DNA of 64,000 nucleotides, taken from positions 186,001-250,000 of the forward strand of contig JAMXDE010000042.1 in NCBI GenBank assembly GCA_026770025.1. The letters run 5' to 3'. Position numbers and translations under genes: made by a program. Source of the DNA: Craspedostauros australis. Lineage: Eukaryota > Bacillariophyta > Bacillariophyceae > Mastogloiales > Achnanthaceae. The notes beneath the pieces are model-generated. The model did not search any database, had not been told where the DNA came from, and saw only the letters and a program-made list of their open reading frames with translations. Within the stretch, counting starts at the first letter, position 1. Each line of letters opens with the position of its first letter. Below, piece after piece: positions 20,061-32,200 of this stretch.

Positions 20061-22511
20061 ATGGCACCAACAGCAATCGTAACGCAGAACGACCACCCTC
20101 CAAGCAACGGCTTCAGCAACGCAGCAGCCACCACCGATGGGCGTGATCAGCTTCCGGGACCACCGCCGGAGCCGGATCCTGCTGAAGACGAGATGGCGCT
20201 GTTCGAGAAACAAAACAAGGTTCCCACCAAATGGAAAGAGCCAAACAGCGCGCGGTGGAAAAAGATCCGCAAAGACGTGGCGGAGAAGTCCGACGGGTTC
20301 AAGGCATCGGAGGTGTACAGCGAAGGCGACCACTCAATGCACAATCAGGTCAAGAGCATGCTGGCACAGAGGGCACGATGGGAAGGACGAGACACAGCGA
20401 CGATCTCCAACGAACTCCCCCTCATCAAGGACCTCGCGGCGTTCTTCCAAACAGTGATGGACGGAAGAACCACCAACTTCGGGTCCGAGAAAGTGAGTAC
20501 TGACGATCCAGCCAGAGTCAAGATCAAACAGCTAATCGCGGATCTGGCACAAACCGAACCGAAGGCGTGCTTCAAAGGAGACCTGCAGGACGGAGACAAG
20601 ACTCTGACAAGGAACCAGATGACAATTGCGTGGTCTGCAGCTGTGAGCTACCTGGGCAGCCAATACCCGGAAGAGCTCATGCCGCCGGAGGTCGACTCGG
20701 ATGACGACATGGAGACAACGGAGGAGTACGACCTGACAACCTTCGCCAACAAACGGAAGGGAGTCCTGAAACAGACGTCGATGACAGCCCACACTGCGAG
20801 CCACACCAACAGCACCGGAAGCCCACTCAAGAAGAAGTCGAAAACTGTCACCATCAGTTCCACAGTTCCCATGCCCGACACAGACACAATCGCAGAAGAA
20901 CGCAGGAAGGGATGGTCGGTCAGCGGAGCAGAAAAACTGACGAACATCTCCGGCCCCAGGCGCAGATACCGAGAACGCTTCAACATGCGCTTCTTGATCC
21001 CCAAAGGGTCCATGACGCCCAGGCACGACTTCAAGAAGCGGTTCAAGCTGTGGTACGACAGAGCCAGAGCAATGGACAAGACGCTGGTCATCAACCCGTG
21101 GTACAAACGACACAAAAAACAAGGAAGCATCGTCACCGCCAACGATATCCCCAAAGACTGGGATGAATTCAGAATCTTCGTAGGCCGAGCAGATCCCAAA
21201 TCCACCGACGACAAAGTGTACTGCAGGATCTCGATGGCATCCAACCTCGACATGCGAGTGTTCACACACCGACGCTCGGAAATGGAGGGAGCCTACGGCG
21301 AAGGCGAGTTTGCTTCCATCGCTGATCTGCGCGATGCGGAAACCACCACCGAAATTGGGTTCTTAGCTTACTCAGGCAACTTCACCAACGCAAAGCAAAC
21401 GGTCAGGTACATCAACCAAATGCTGCGAGAGCGGAATCTGGGAGTACAGGTCGGCGGGAAGGTGAGACTAATGGGCAAGGTCACCGACGCTCAGCGTGCG
21501 CTACACCAGAAGCATGGCGGGCGATGGATCAACGTCCCATGGGCGGCGCTCCACCTGCACGCGGAGCTGAAACATGCCAGGCGAGCGACCAAAGCACTGG
21601 GGCGGCTGTTCAACGCGAAGAACGCCGACCGAGGCGGACTCAACTACCGTTACGTGCCGAATCCAGGGACGACCATCCTGGGAGCCAAGACAGCCACGAA
21701 GATCAGGGCAATGGTGCGAAAGCACATCAGCTATGTCCGAAGTCTACGAGGGTTCACGCTGGAAGGGGACTTCACATTGGATGAAGCAGACTCCAACACC
21801 AAGCAGATCACTCTACGCCAGTTTCTCTCCACTCAGACCACGGAGCAAGGTAATCCCTACATCCACGATGTGAATACCACACACATGGCAGACGGACAAA
21901 ACGACGCCATCCACGTGGTCGCCTTCGACGAACGATACGACAAAGCCACGGGTATCATCAACTCCATTGCAATCAGGTGCAAAGAGGAAATCAACGATTC
22001 CACGCTCGACTGGTTCTCCGAGGATGTCGTCGAGATCAGCAGCGGGATGGTGAGAACCCCTGAAGGTGACTATGTCGACAAGGACACCGAAGACACGCTG
22101 GACTACATCGTTGACGAAGACATGGGAAATCTGGTGATCGAAGGACTCAGCGACCTCATACTCGAAGAAAAGCCCAAAAGAAAGAACCTCGAAGACGCGT
22201 CATTCTTCTCGTTCGGAACAGCCATTGGAAGGTCGATGACCTCAACCAACTACAGCATTCCGGAGTCCGAGGCGACCACTCAGGGCAGCCAATCGGAACC
22301 AGCTGAGGAACAGGCCAACGAAGTGGAGAAATCAATCCAGGCAGCCAGGGCCAACCAACAGGCGGAACAAGACCGTGCGACAGTGCAAGAGCAGTCGCAA
22401 CGGATCGCCGAACTCGATCGAATCATCGCGGAGCTGCAGTCCAACAAAGAAAAGGGCAAGGCGTCGCACGCCCCTGCTTCAAGCACGAGCAGGGACGACA
22501 CCAAAGATTAA
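20061..22511 (+). CDS. LINE ORF1 protein
   Basis: 816 aa from the ATG at 20,061 (GACC-ATG-G, strong context; an upstream in-frame ATG at 20,031 is weaker). The N-terminus is Pro/Asp/Glu-rich; a central basic region (about 290-600) is rich in Arg and aromatic residues and could bind RNA; the C-terminal 100 residues (EEQANEVEKSIQ... to RIAELDRIIAELQ) form a coiled coil likely to drive oligomerisation. I see no CCHC knuckle. ORF1 proteins act as RNA-binding chaperones of the LINE ribonucleoprotein; this role is inferred from position before ORF2. Confidence 0.75.
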   Translation: MAPTAIVTQNDHPPSNGFSNAAATTDGRDQLPGPPPEPDPAEDEMALFEKQNKVPTKWKEPNSARWKKIRKDVAEKSDGFKASEVYSEGDHSMHNQVKSMLAQRARWEGRDTATISNELPLIKDLAAFFQTVMDGRTTNFGSEKVSTDDPARVKIKQLIADLAQTEPKACFKGDLQDGDKTLTRNQMTIAWSAAVSYLGSQYPEELMPPEVDSDDDMETTEEYDLTTFANKRKGVLKQTSMTAHTASHTNSTGSPLKKKSKTVTISSTVPMPDTDTIAEERRKGWSVSGAEKLTNISGPRRRYRERFNMRFLIPKGSMTPRHDFKKRFKLWYDRARAMDKTLVINPWYKRHKKQGSIVTANDIPKDWDEFRIFVGRADPKSTDDKVYCRISMASNLDMRVFTHRRSEMEGAYGEGEFASIADLRDAETTTEIGFLAYSGNFTNAKQTVRYINQMLRERNLGVQVGGKVRLMGKVTDAQRALHQKHGGRWINVPWAALHLHAELKHARRATKALGRLFNAKNADRGGLNYRYVPNPGTTILGAKTATKIRAMVRKHISYVRSLRGFTLEGDFTLDEADSNTKQITLRQFLSTQTTEQGNPYIHDVNTTHMADGQNDAIHVVAFDERYDKATGIINSIAIRCKEEINDSTLDWFSEDVVEISSGMVRTPEGDYVDKDTEDTLDYIVDEDMGNLVIEGLSDLILEEKPKRKNLEDASFFSFGTAIGRSMTSTNYSIPESEATTQGSQSEPAEEQANEVEKSIQAARANQQAEQDRATVQEQSQRIAELDRIIAELQSNKEKGKASHAPASSTSRDDTKD

Positions 22512-22560
22512 CCCAGGGCTGGGAGTAAGGGAAGCACCAACACCCGCTCCTGCAAGCCCA

Positions 22561-25500
22561 ATGGGTGCATCGGAGGAGGATTTGGGTCGAGATGAGCGAA
22601 ACCTCCAAGACCAAGACTGGGGAGACACCACCCTCAACAAGAGCACGTCCGCTATCAGGTTAGCTGCTCCGAATGTAGGGGGGCTCCCCGAGCTTGGTCG
22701 CCACTGGAAGAACAAGGACTTGTGGCAATGGCTCAAACAGGAGAAAATCGACGTGGCCATGCTCTCAGAAATTGGGATCAACTGGTCGAAAGTGTCGAAC
22801 TCTAACTCCTGGAAAGAGCGCACGAAACACTACATACAACAAGAGCGCCACGCGCTCGCGCACAACAAGCACGAGACACTGGGCACCGCCAGACAATGGG
22901 GGGAACAGGTTGCCTGGCCATAGGCCATCCAGCCGGGAGATTCCAATCAAGGCAAGACGACCCCAAAGGTCTTGGCAGGTGGGCCAGCATTACATTGAAC
23001 GGCAAGAGAGGCTGCACCATCAGAGTGGTCAGCGTCTATGTCCCGACCAAAGGGGGCACAGGAGCCGGCACAGTGTTCAACCAACAAGCATCATGGTTGG
23101 AAGCCAACGGATACAACACATCGCCAATACAGCAGCTGATTCTTGACCTCCAGGAGGCCATCACGAGCTGGCGCGCGGAGGACCAAACGGTGATAATCGG
23201 CGGGGATGTCAACATGCCCGTGGAAAGGTCCCAAATGGCAACCATGATGCGACAGCAAGGTCTCAAGGAAGCAGTGTTATCACGGCATCCCCAGGCACCA
23301 AAGGTGGCGACGCACATAAGGTCGGAGTCAGACAGGGTGATTGACGGGATATGGGTATCGGAGTCGGTCCAAGTCGTGCGAGCAGGTTACAGTAGCTTTG
23401 GCAGCTGGGACCACCGCACTGCGTGGATCGATGTGGAAGCAGAAGATCTGTTCGGGGCGTCAAGCACACCGGCCAAAAGATTCGAAGGCCGACGGCTACG
23501 AATGAGTCTCGCGGCGACGGTGTCAAAGTACCAGTCAGAACTGCGCGCGACATACGCCAAAACCAGCCTGCCACAAAGAGTGCACAAGCTCTGGGAGGCC
23601 GCCCGACGCCAGAAGTTCCTCAGTCCAGCAGATCGGCGCGAGCTGGAGGACATCGATACACTCCGCGCCGTAGCCATGCGAGCCGCGGAGAAAGGGTCAC
23701 GGAAGGTGTACATGGGGCGGGTTCCGTACTCGCCGCGCATCAAACAGACAGCGCTGCGGAAGAAGTTTTGGGACTTGGCATGGAAGCGACGAGGAGGAAA
23801 GAAGGTGAGCGCCTGGTACAACGATCGGACCAAACGACAAGCTGGGGTGAGCCAACCGACATCACACATGACGAGCGACGAAATCGATACTGCAAGAAAA
23901 GAGGCCCACAGGGAATGGCTGGAGGTGAAGAAAAGCGCGCTACAACATCGGAGAAGCTTCCTCGAGGAAAGAGCGGATGAGCAAGCCCTAGCCGGCAACC
24001 AACAAGCAGCGGCAGCTTTGATAGCGATCATGAAGCGAGAAGAGGTCGTTGAAACGTTCAAGGCGATCCGACAAGCCATCGGAAACGCCGACGCCGGGAA
24101 AGTCACAATGGTCATCGAAACGTCGGAAGACGGCAGGGAAACCATCGCAGACGGAGAAGACGAAGTCATACGAGCGTGCATGAGGGCGAACGAAGCCAAA
24201 TACCGACAGGCCTATGGGTCCTCTCTGCAGCGCAGTCACCTGGAAGGTGCAGCAGTCACAACCGGCGCCACGGGAGTTCTGCGGCTGGCTGACGATCTCG
24301 ATGAGCATTCCCAAGCGCTCCTCGAGCAACTGCAGCAATCAGGCAACGCGATTCCATGGAGCCCGCAGCAACTGGTGCTGACGGTGGGCGACCATCAGCA
24401 GCAATGGTCGAAGGCAAGGGAACGCACAGCCTCTGGTCCATCCGGTCTGCACTTCGGGCTATGGAAGGCCAACGCTAAGGACGACCTGCTGGCCAGCGTT
24501 GACGCAGCCATGCGAGAGATCTCCCTCATCACGGGATACAATCTGAAACGATGGCTGTGGTGCACTGATGTCACCTTGCTCAAGGAGCCTGGAAACTATC
24601 GAGTACACCGATTTCGCACCATCAGCTTGGTAGAAGGAGACTTCAACGCCAATCTGAAATGGATCGGGCGAGAAATGATGCGCCACACAGAACAGCACTC
24701 TCTCCTGCCCGAGGAACAATACGGCAGCAGAAAGCAGGAGAGCGCCGCAGAAGTCAGCCTCAACAACCGCCTCACAGATGACATCATACGACTCACAGCC
24801 TCCACCACAATGATTTGCTCAAACGACGCCAAAAGCTGCTACGACAGGATGGCTCACGTCCCTCTGCTTCTAAGCATGACAGCCCTGGGGGTCCCAACCC
24901 ACCTCTCGATGGGAGTGATACAGTCAGTCGAAGCTATGCAACACCACGTTCTCACCGGGTACGGAGTGTCATCCACAACGTATCCCGCCGGCGGCAGCAA
25001 GCTCCAAGGTCTTCTACAAGGCCTAGGTATATCGCCCGCGGGATGGGTGGCGATGAGTTCCCCCCTGATGAAGGCCATGTCGGCGAGGGACTTCGGATTC
25101 TCAACCACCAGCCCAGTGACCCGTGAAACGGTCAAGTTGGTGTGCTTCTCGTTCGTTGACGATACCGATCTCATCCACACTCTCCGCACGGACCCCAGCG
25201 ACAAGGCAGGATGCATGGTGGAGATACAAACAGTGGTGGACGCCTGGGAAGGGATGCTGCGAGCTACCGGAGGCGCACTGGAGCCATCAAAAAGCTATTG
25301 GTACCTGCTCTCCTTCAACTGGTCAGACAGTGCATGGGAGTATGTACCGGCTGCCAAGTTCCCCGGATCCATCAGCATACGCAAGCCTGACCAGGAGGAG
25401 CGTTCGACACTTTCCAGGCTGGATGTCCAACAAGCACGAAGGGCGCTGGGAGTAATGGTCCGGCACGACGGTGCTCAAGCAAGCAACATCGAATTCTACG

Positions 25501-28121
25501 TTCAAAAGTCGCAAGCGTGGGCCGATAAGATCGGGCGAAGCCGACTGCAGCGGCATCAGGCGTGGGTGGCACTTCAGGCAACCATATGGAAGACCATCGA
25601 ATACCCTCTGGCCAGCTCCACCTTCACAAAAACTGAAGCCGAGCGCATCATGCGACCAGCACTAAGGGCGGCCCTACCGGCGGCAGGCGTGCAGCGTAAC
25701 GTGGCCAGGGACCTGGTACACGGGCCGGCGGCAGCCATGGGGATGGGAGTTCCGCATCTTTACTACTCTCAGATCGCACGGCACATCGACATGATCATCC
25801 GGCACTGGGGCCAGCCTACTCTCACCGGGAAGCTGCTCCGCAACACCATGGAACAAGTCGCGCTACAAGTCGGCATCCCTGAATTCTACAACGAGGATTG
25901 GAACGAATGGCGCCATGTCACAACTGGCACGTGGATCCAAAGTGTGTGGCAGGAGCTCAATCATCTGGGCATGACCATGGTAATGGAGGACCCTGTGATT
26001 TCTCTTCCCCGGGAGGGAGATGCGCCCATCATGCAGCGTTTCAACGCAATGGGTCTCAACGTCAAGACAATGCAGGCCATCAATCAATGCAGAATCGCCA
26101 AGCAAGTCTTCTGGGTTTCTGACATAGCGCGAGTAGGAGGCACACAGCTGCACCCCAACGCGGGGAAGCCGGGTCTTATACCGATGCGGCAGTCCAGCAT
26201 CAAGTGGCCGCCCGTCGGGCCACCGGGAGCGGCCAAATGGAGGATGTGGAAAGACGCGCTGAGGAAATGCTTCCCTGAGTCCAGCCCAGGAGTAAGCCAC
26301 ATCCAACCGGCCCTCGGGCGCTGGCTGCGGTTCTCGTCTCTAGTCCCAGCACTGCGGAAAGACCCGGAGTCAGACAGAGTGGTACGCGTCCAAACGGGTG
26401 AGGAGTACAGCCGGGTTCCAAGACGCAGGCGGACCCAGGAATACTTGCTGTCCGGGACGACGACCATAGTCGGCAGGCAGCTGGCGGATGGTTATATGCG
26501 CCGAGGCAGACTGGTGGTAACGGAGTCGGCTGACGGCATTGCACCAGCGGCATCTCAGCGGCCAGCGAATCTTCGGGAAGCTCTGCAACAATTAGGAGAC
26601 AACGAGAAGTGGGCAGTGCAGCATTGGGATGTCATGGGAGAAGAAGACGTCTTCGCGAAAGCCATTCAGGACGGCACTGCGAAAGCTTGCAGCGACGGAT
26701 CAGTGGCACACGGCAACGGCGCCTCCGGGGCAGTGATATCGGCTACCGACGGCCACAGAACATCGAAGTTGTGGATCGCGGGGCAGACGCCAGCCACCGA
26801 CGGAACCATGCAGTCCCACCGAGCCGAGCTCGCCGGGCTGTACAGCGTTCTTGTGGTACTGGAAGCCGTTTGCCGGGTGTACGACATCACCGCAGGCAGC
26901 GTCACCGTTGCATGCGACAACACCGGCGCCCTGAATGCTCTCGATCTTGAGTGGTACCTCAATCCGGCGACGACCGACTCTGACCTGCAACGCGCGGTGC
27001 GAGCCCGTTGCCAGGGCCTCAGCATCCAGGTTCGGGGTCAGCACGTCAAAGGCCACCAGGATGAAGGTATCCCGTGGAACCGGCTAGACCTGTGGGCCAA
27101 ACTCAATGTGGAAGCCGATCACCTCGCCGGAGCATGCCAGCGGCAAACCCGACAGCAATGCCCGTACTCAGGGATTATCAAGGGCGAACGCATCGCAGTG
27201 TTTTTGCAATCCAAGGTCACGGCCGTGTCATACGCCTCCATCACCAGCCAGCACACGCAGGATGCGGTGATACGGGTCCTGACCAGGCGCAAGGTGGTCG
27301 TGGAAGCGCGGCACGTCGACTGGGAAGCTGTAGGGCGAGCCATGACGACGTTAGACCGGAACAAGCGCACGTTGACGTTCAAGCTGGTAACAGGTGAGGC
27401 AGCAGTCGGGCGTCGAATGTTGCAGTGGAAACATCGCAACTCCGCCCAATGCCCCAGCTGTACCAGCGAGGAGACGACGATGCACTTCTGGACATGCCAG
27501 TCGCCGACACGGAAATCGATCGCGGACGGGCAGGTGGCCAAGCTCAGACAGTGGCTGCTCGCATACCCAACTCAGCCTGCGATGGTTCACGTGATGATGC
27601 AGATGCTACTCAGCCAGATGCGAGGCACCCACTGCCTGGTCCCATTTAACGCGGGAGAAGAGCTGGCGGAAGCAGTGCGGCAACAGTCGTCTGCAGGCCC
27701 CCAGTCTATGCTGCGCGGGATGTTGGCCACACACTGGAGGCAGGCGCAATCTGCTTTCTTGCACGCACAAGGCTCCAGGAAGTCGGCTTTGAAATGGGCG
27801 GCGCAAGTCACACGGCGCATATGGCATATCGCCTGGCAGCAATGGTCCTCCAGAAACGAGGATATGTTCCACAGCGAGACCTCGGCAGAAGGCGCTATGG
27901 AAGCCGAAGTACGCGCCAGAACAGCCTCGCTCGAGGACCAGCTCCGGCGTACACCTGGCCAATACGACCGCCAGTTGTCCACCCGACCCTCGGACGACCT
28001 TCCGGTGGAGGCGCATCTCGTGTGGATAGAGCAAGCCGCGGCTCGGCTACGCACGGCAGTGGCCTCCGGGGCGCTGCTCAAGTGGATCAATCTCCAGGCC
28101 CGAAATAGCCGGAAGCCGTAG
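22561..28121 (+). CDS. LINE ORF2: APE endonuclease, reverse transcriptase, RNase H (one frameshift)
   Basis: The N-terminal part (22,561-about 22,900) encodes the start of an AP-type endonuclease (RLAAPNVGGLP, DVAMLSEIGINW). It is in a different frame from the remaining 1741 aa (22,896-28,121), which continue the endonuclease (RVVSVYVP, IIGGDVNMP, ...SFGSWDHRTAWI with the catalytic DH). The shift falls at six G residues, 22,898-22,903; one extra G would join both frames. The reverse transcriptase has FSFVDDTDLI with the catalytic DD at 25,158-25,163. RNase H has CSDGS, SHRAEL, CDNTG and a GHQD...EADHLA end (26,690-27,130). A CPSC-x7-H-x3-C finger lies near 27,455. The gene starts 50 bp after ORF1. 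Either a small deletion, an assembly error or -1 frameshifting explains the break. Confidence 0.88.
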
Positions 28122-28194
28122 TCAGGCCAACCCCTCTCTCCCACCATACATGATACAAACGAAACTCAACACAACAACACAGATTCCGTGCCCT

Positions 28195-28246
28195 CTGCCC
28201 GCGTGGCGGGCAGTTGCAAAGGGGCGGAGAAAAGCGCCGTCGGCGC
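28195..28246 (+). other. Two GC-rich hairpins in the LINE 3' UTR
   Basis: CTGCCCGC-GTG-GCGGGCAG (28,195-28,213) is a perfect 8-bp stem with a 3-nt loop; GCGCC-GTC-GGCGC (28,234-28,246) is a 5-bp stem. They lie 40-90 nt before the TTAT tail, where many LINEs carry a stem-loop bound by their own reverse transcriptase. Function is inferred from position and fold only. Confidence 0.6.
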
Positions 28247-28286
28247 AGTCGATTAAGAGACTAATCATTGAGTTATTTATTTATTT

Positions 28287-28300
28287 GTACGAATGGAGTA
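28287..28300. repeat. LINE target site duplication, right (14 bp)
   Basis: Second copy of GTACGAATGGAGTA. Beyond it only three more bases (TAT) agree with copy 2, so the duplication boundary coincides with the LINE insertion point. Confidence 0.92.
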
Positions 28301-28303
28301 TAT

Positions 28304-28449
28304 CCCTAATGAGAAATTTGTCACTTCTTTTGGGTTCGCATCAACAGCGCACGTTGGCCTCCACGTGTAGGTGGCAAGATCGCATGCCAGACCAACATGG
28401 TCCTCGAGTGTGGCGGCTTCTCCCGTTGCTTAACAGCGCCCTTCTGGTC
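28304..28449. other. Unassigned 146 bp between the LINE and Copia-B
   Basis: It matches neither the flank of copy 2 (43,483 on) nor any other part of the window that I can see. It represents the left flank of Copia-B and may come from another locus brought in by recombination. Confidence 0.4.
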
Positions 28450-29241
28450 TGTTGGCAAGTTCCGCGCACGGTAACCTACGATCGTGGAAGATGGTGTTGG
28501 CTGTTAGTCTTCTGTTTGCTATTTCATTAGTTGGCTACTCCAATGCTCTCGGTGTACGCCGTCCTCTCGCCCGATGCTCTCAGCGCTTCAATCTGTTTCG
28601 TAGATTCGGTCTCCGACTATGAGTCGGTGCCCGAGATGCTCTCTCGCTCTTCTCTGTATTCTCTCTCTCTCAACATCGTGTACTCGTCGCGCACGATACT
28701 CCGTGTTCGATACGTACTCCGCATTCAACACTCCGTTCATTCAGTACTGGCTCCTACTCCATGAGTACTCGCCATTTGAAGTTCACCTTCTGTATCCATG
28801 ATGCTGATGCCCTTCGGTCATCGGATCTTCGCCTCCTGCTCTGACTTGGAGACAGATGTCGACGTGGTGACACAATGACATCCTGTCGACGTCAGTAGGT
28901 GTTCTTCTGCTCTCCAGATGTCACGTTCCATTGGTGATGCAGTGGTCTGTCAGATGATATCATCATCTGAGGTTTAGTTGGGAAGTACCTCGAGATTCTC
29001 TTGGTACCATTGATGGATGGACGGACGATCTTCCAATTCTCTCAGAAATCGTCATTTGCAAATTTCCTCCAGAAATCTTGCCCCTTTTCATGTGTTCCGT
29101 TTCCCCTGTAATTCTGACGAATCACAGTATACTATCGACACGAATGTAGTTATACCGTCCAAGTGCGTATGAGAGAATAGCGGGTGAACGATGCACATAT
29201 ACACGTACATCTTGACATATACTCACATGTACATCTCGACA
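28450..29241 (-). repeat. Copia-B LTR, left (3' LTR of the element)
   Basis: 792 bp, TGTTGGCAAG...TCTCGACA. Contains TGTCGACGTCA at 28,884-28,894 and the block GAGGTTTAGTTGGGAA shared with the Copia-A LTR. Differs from the right LTR by about 30 substitutions and a 1-bp indel. Confidence 0.93.
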
Positions 29242-29261
29242 CCCTTCCTGTGTGCATTCGG

Positions 29262-32200
29262 TCATTCGAATGTTCTCGATGTGTCAAGGTACGACTTTTC
29301 ATGTTCACGTTGCAAGTCGGCCTTGATGTTCTTGGTGAATCCGTCGCTTGTGTTTTGCTCGGATTTGACGAAAATGATTTCGATGGTTTTGTTGATTACC
29401 ATGTTCCTCACGTAGTGATGGCGCACGTCGATGTGTCGCGATCGTTGGGATGTCGATGGGTTCTTGGCGATGAAGATCGCTCCGATGTTGTCCACACGGA
29501 CCTTGATCGGTGTCTTCACTGGGATGCCCACACTTTCGAGTAGCTGTACGACGAAGAAGATCTCCTTTGCCGCTTCGGAAAGGGCAACGTATTCTGCTTC
29601 GGATGAGCTGAGTGTGACGGCCTTCTGTGCCTTGGATCGCCAAAGGATTGGCACCTTGCACAGGTATAGGATGAATCCCCCTACGCTGATTCTCGTGTTC
29701 TTGTCTCCTGCATATTCGCTATCGCAGAAGAGCTCCATGTCCCAGCCGTCGTCGTCTGGACGCGCTGCATGGATCTTCAATCCATAGTCCTTTGTATCGA
29801 TCACATACTTGATGATCCGATACATCTCCTTCATTGCAGCCTTGGTGGGCCCGATCAATACCTTGGAGAGTTCCCTCACGGGGTTCGCGATATCTGGTCG
29901 CGAGTGCTTGATGAGGAAGAGTAGCATACCGACGCCTCGGCGGTACTCGGCATGTTCTTCCGGTCCGACCTTCTGCAGTCCGTTATCTTCGGATGGTCGT
30001 ACGATGATTTGGCCCGGGGTTCCCGGTGTCCCATAGCGCTGCATCTTCTCAACCTTGGTTCCGAACTCTTCGATGAGGTGTCGGATGAGGTGTGGTTGAC
30101 GCAATGTCGCTCTAGTCTTGTCATGGTTCAGTTCGATGTTGCAGCTGAGGTAGTCTCCGAGTCCGCGCTCGATTGTCACCTTGAATTTGCTGCCTTGGAT
30201 GTCCTTCAGGAATGTCTCCAGTGCCTTGGAGTCTCCGCAACAGAAGCAATCGTCCACGTAGATGGCCACGATCATGCTTCCTTCGTTCGTCTTCCTGTAG
30301 AACAGGCACGGGTCTGCCGCGCTCTGTTCGAAGTTGATATTCTTGAGGGTCGATACCAACATCTTGAACCATTGCCTGGCGCTCTGCACAAGTCCGTAGA
30401 TTGGCTTGTGTAGGGTCAGGGCTTCGTCTGGTTGATGATCCATCCCGTTGGGACAGTTCATGTAGATCTCCTCGTCGAGGTCTCCGTGTAGGAATGCTGT
30501 TACGACATCGACGAGTGCGCAGTCCATCTTCTTGATCAGCATGATCACCATCATGACCCAATAGGTCACGTCGTGAATGACGGGTGAGTAGTGCTCTTGG
30601 AAGTCCACTCCTGCGACTTGTGAATAGCCACATGCAACGAGCCGCGCTCGATGTGTCCCGTCACGCTTCAGCTTGAAGACCCATTTGCATTTGCAGCATC
30701 TGCGGCCGCGTGGGATGGCGTCTCGTTTGATCTTGCTGTACACTTTGCGTGTATCCATGGAGTCGAACTCCTTCTTGATGGCTGCTCGATATCCCTTTCG
30801 ATGGATGGGATCTGGATGATTGAAGGCTCCATCGAATGTTGTAGGTTCGATGTGCTTCTCTGGTTCCTTGTTCTCGTCCTGCATCGACAGTCCAATGTCG
30901 ATCGCTGGTGTCTCGGTAATGATTGCATTCATTCCGTACAGTCCTGTTGTGCTATAGTGAGTGATCTCAATCTCTCCTTCATCTGCAATTTCTTCGTCAT
31001 CTGTAGTTTCGTTGTTGGAGTCGTCGACCATTTCGTCGCTGAGTTCATCACTGTCTTCATTGGATGATGGATCGCTTTCATATCCTTCTTCCTTTCGACC
31101 TCGTTCGTTGAAGTCTGCGAGCTCACGCAGAGCTCTGGGAATACTCTTTCCTGTAGTTGACGTGGGATTAGTTTCTCCCTTCCTGCCTCGTGCTTCGTGA
31201 CGTCGGATCCTCTCCTTTCTAGCTATGTCACGCTTGTTTGGCTTGTTTGGTGGAGATCTGGATGGTGTGTCACGTGTAGACCTCGCTGGTGTGTTTGGAG
31301 GAGTAACGCCTGTGTCATCATCGGCTTCGTCACTGGATGGTGTGATCTCGTCATCCTCATGATTGGATTCGCTCCGATCTTCCTCGTCGTTATGGACTAG
31401 TTGAGTTACTGCTCCGTCGTTCTCATTATCCTCATCGTCGCTGTCCGATAGGATATAGTACATGTTGCTGTCAGCGAAAGATACTCTCTTCGCTTCCGAT
31501 GTTTGACGCGTTGCCATCCTTGGCGTTGCTCCCTTCCGTCCGATGGTTGTGAAGCCGTCTGCGTCCGTTGTTCCTGTTTCGTTGGATATGTTCGGTGCTG
31601 GTGCCCAGCCACGGAACTGTCCGTATGATTGATTGAGCCACTTGATGTCGCAAGAACAGATCAGTGGCTTGGTCGATGGTCTGTACATGTTGTAGACCCC
31701 TGATGCATGTTGGCGTGCATATCCGATGAACACCATCTCTTCTCCTCTATTCTTGAGTTTCGCGGTAATCCCGCCGTAGGTAGTCTTCACAACACCCACC
31801 TCTCCGAATGTACGGAGTGCATCCGCATATGGTGGATCGTTGCCGAAGAATTGTCGATGTGGTGACTCCTTTTGATTCTTCGCTACGGTGATGTTGGCGA
31901 TGGCGGTGGCAGTGCTTGCAGCTGCTGCCCACAGGCCATGCCTATATTCTTCGTCGAGCTGTGCTCCGTTGAGCATGGAGCGGATCTTGGTATAGAGGTA
32001 CGCGAACTTGCGTTCCACTCTACCGTTCTGTTGCGGCGTGTTCGATGCCGTGAATTCGAATTTCACGTTGAGTCCTGCATCGATGAGAATATCCTGCGTG
32101 GTTTTGTTCTCTCCGCTGTTGTCACCTCGGAAGATGATCTGTTGGTCACCAGTCTGTGACTTGATCGTTTGCATGAATCGTTTGATGTATCCTGGTTGAT

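Larger units (their letters stand above)
19931..28286 (+). mobile_element. Full-length non-LTR retrotransposon (LINE, APE endonuclease plus RNase H type)
   Basis: 8,356 bp with a 130-bp 5' UTR, ORF1, ORF2 (endonuclease, reverse transcriptase, RNase H, CCHC-like end), a 165-bp 3' UTR and a short TTAT-repeat tail instead of poly(A). It is bounded by a perfect 14-bp target duplication. RNase H in ORF2 places it with the I/R1/Tad/Ingi-like group rather than L1; the exact clade needs a tree. The only visible defect is a one-base frameshift in a G run inside the endonuclease. It is inserted exactly at the right limit of the segmental duplication. Confidence 0.93.

Noticed and set aside
23387-24199. 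Minus-strand frames of up to 270 aa inside the LINE
   Set aside because: Shadows of ORF2; they conflict with the clear endonuclease and reverse transcriptase reading.
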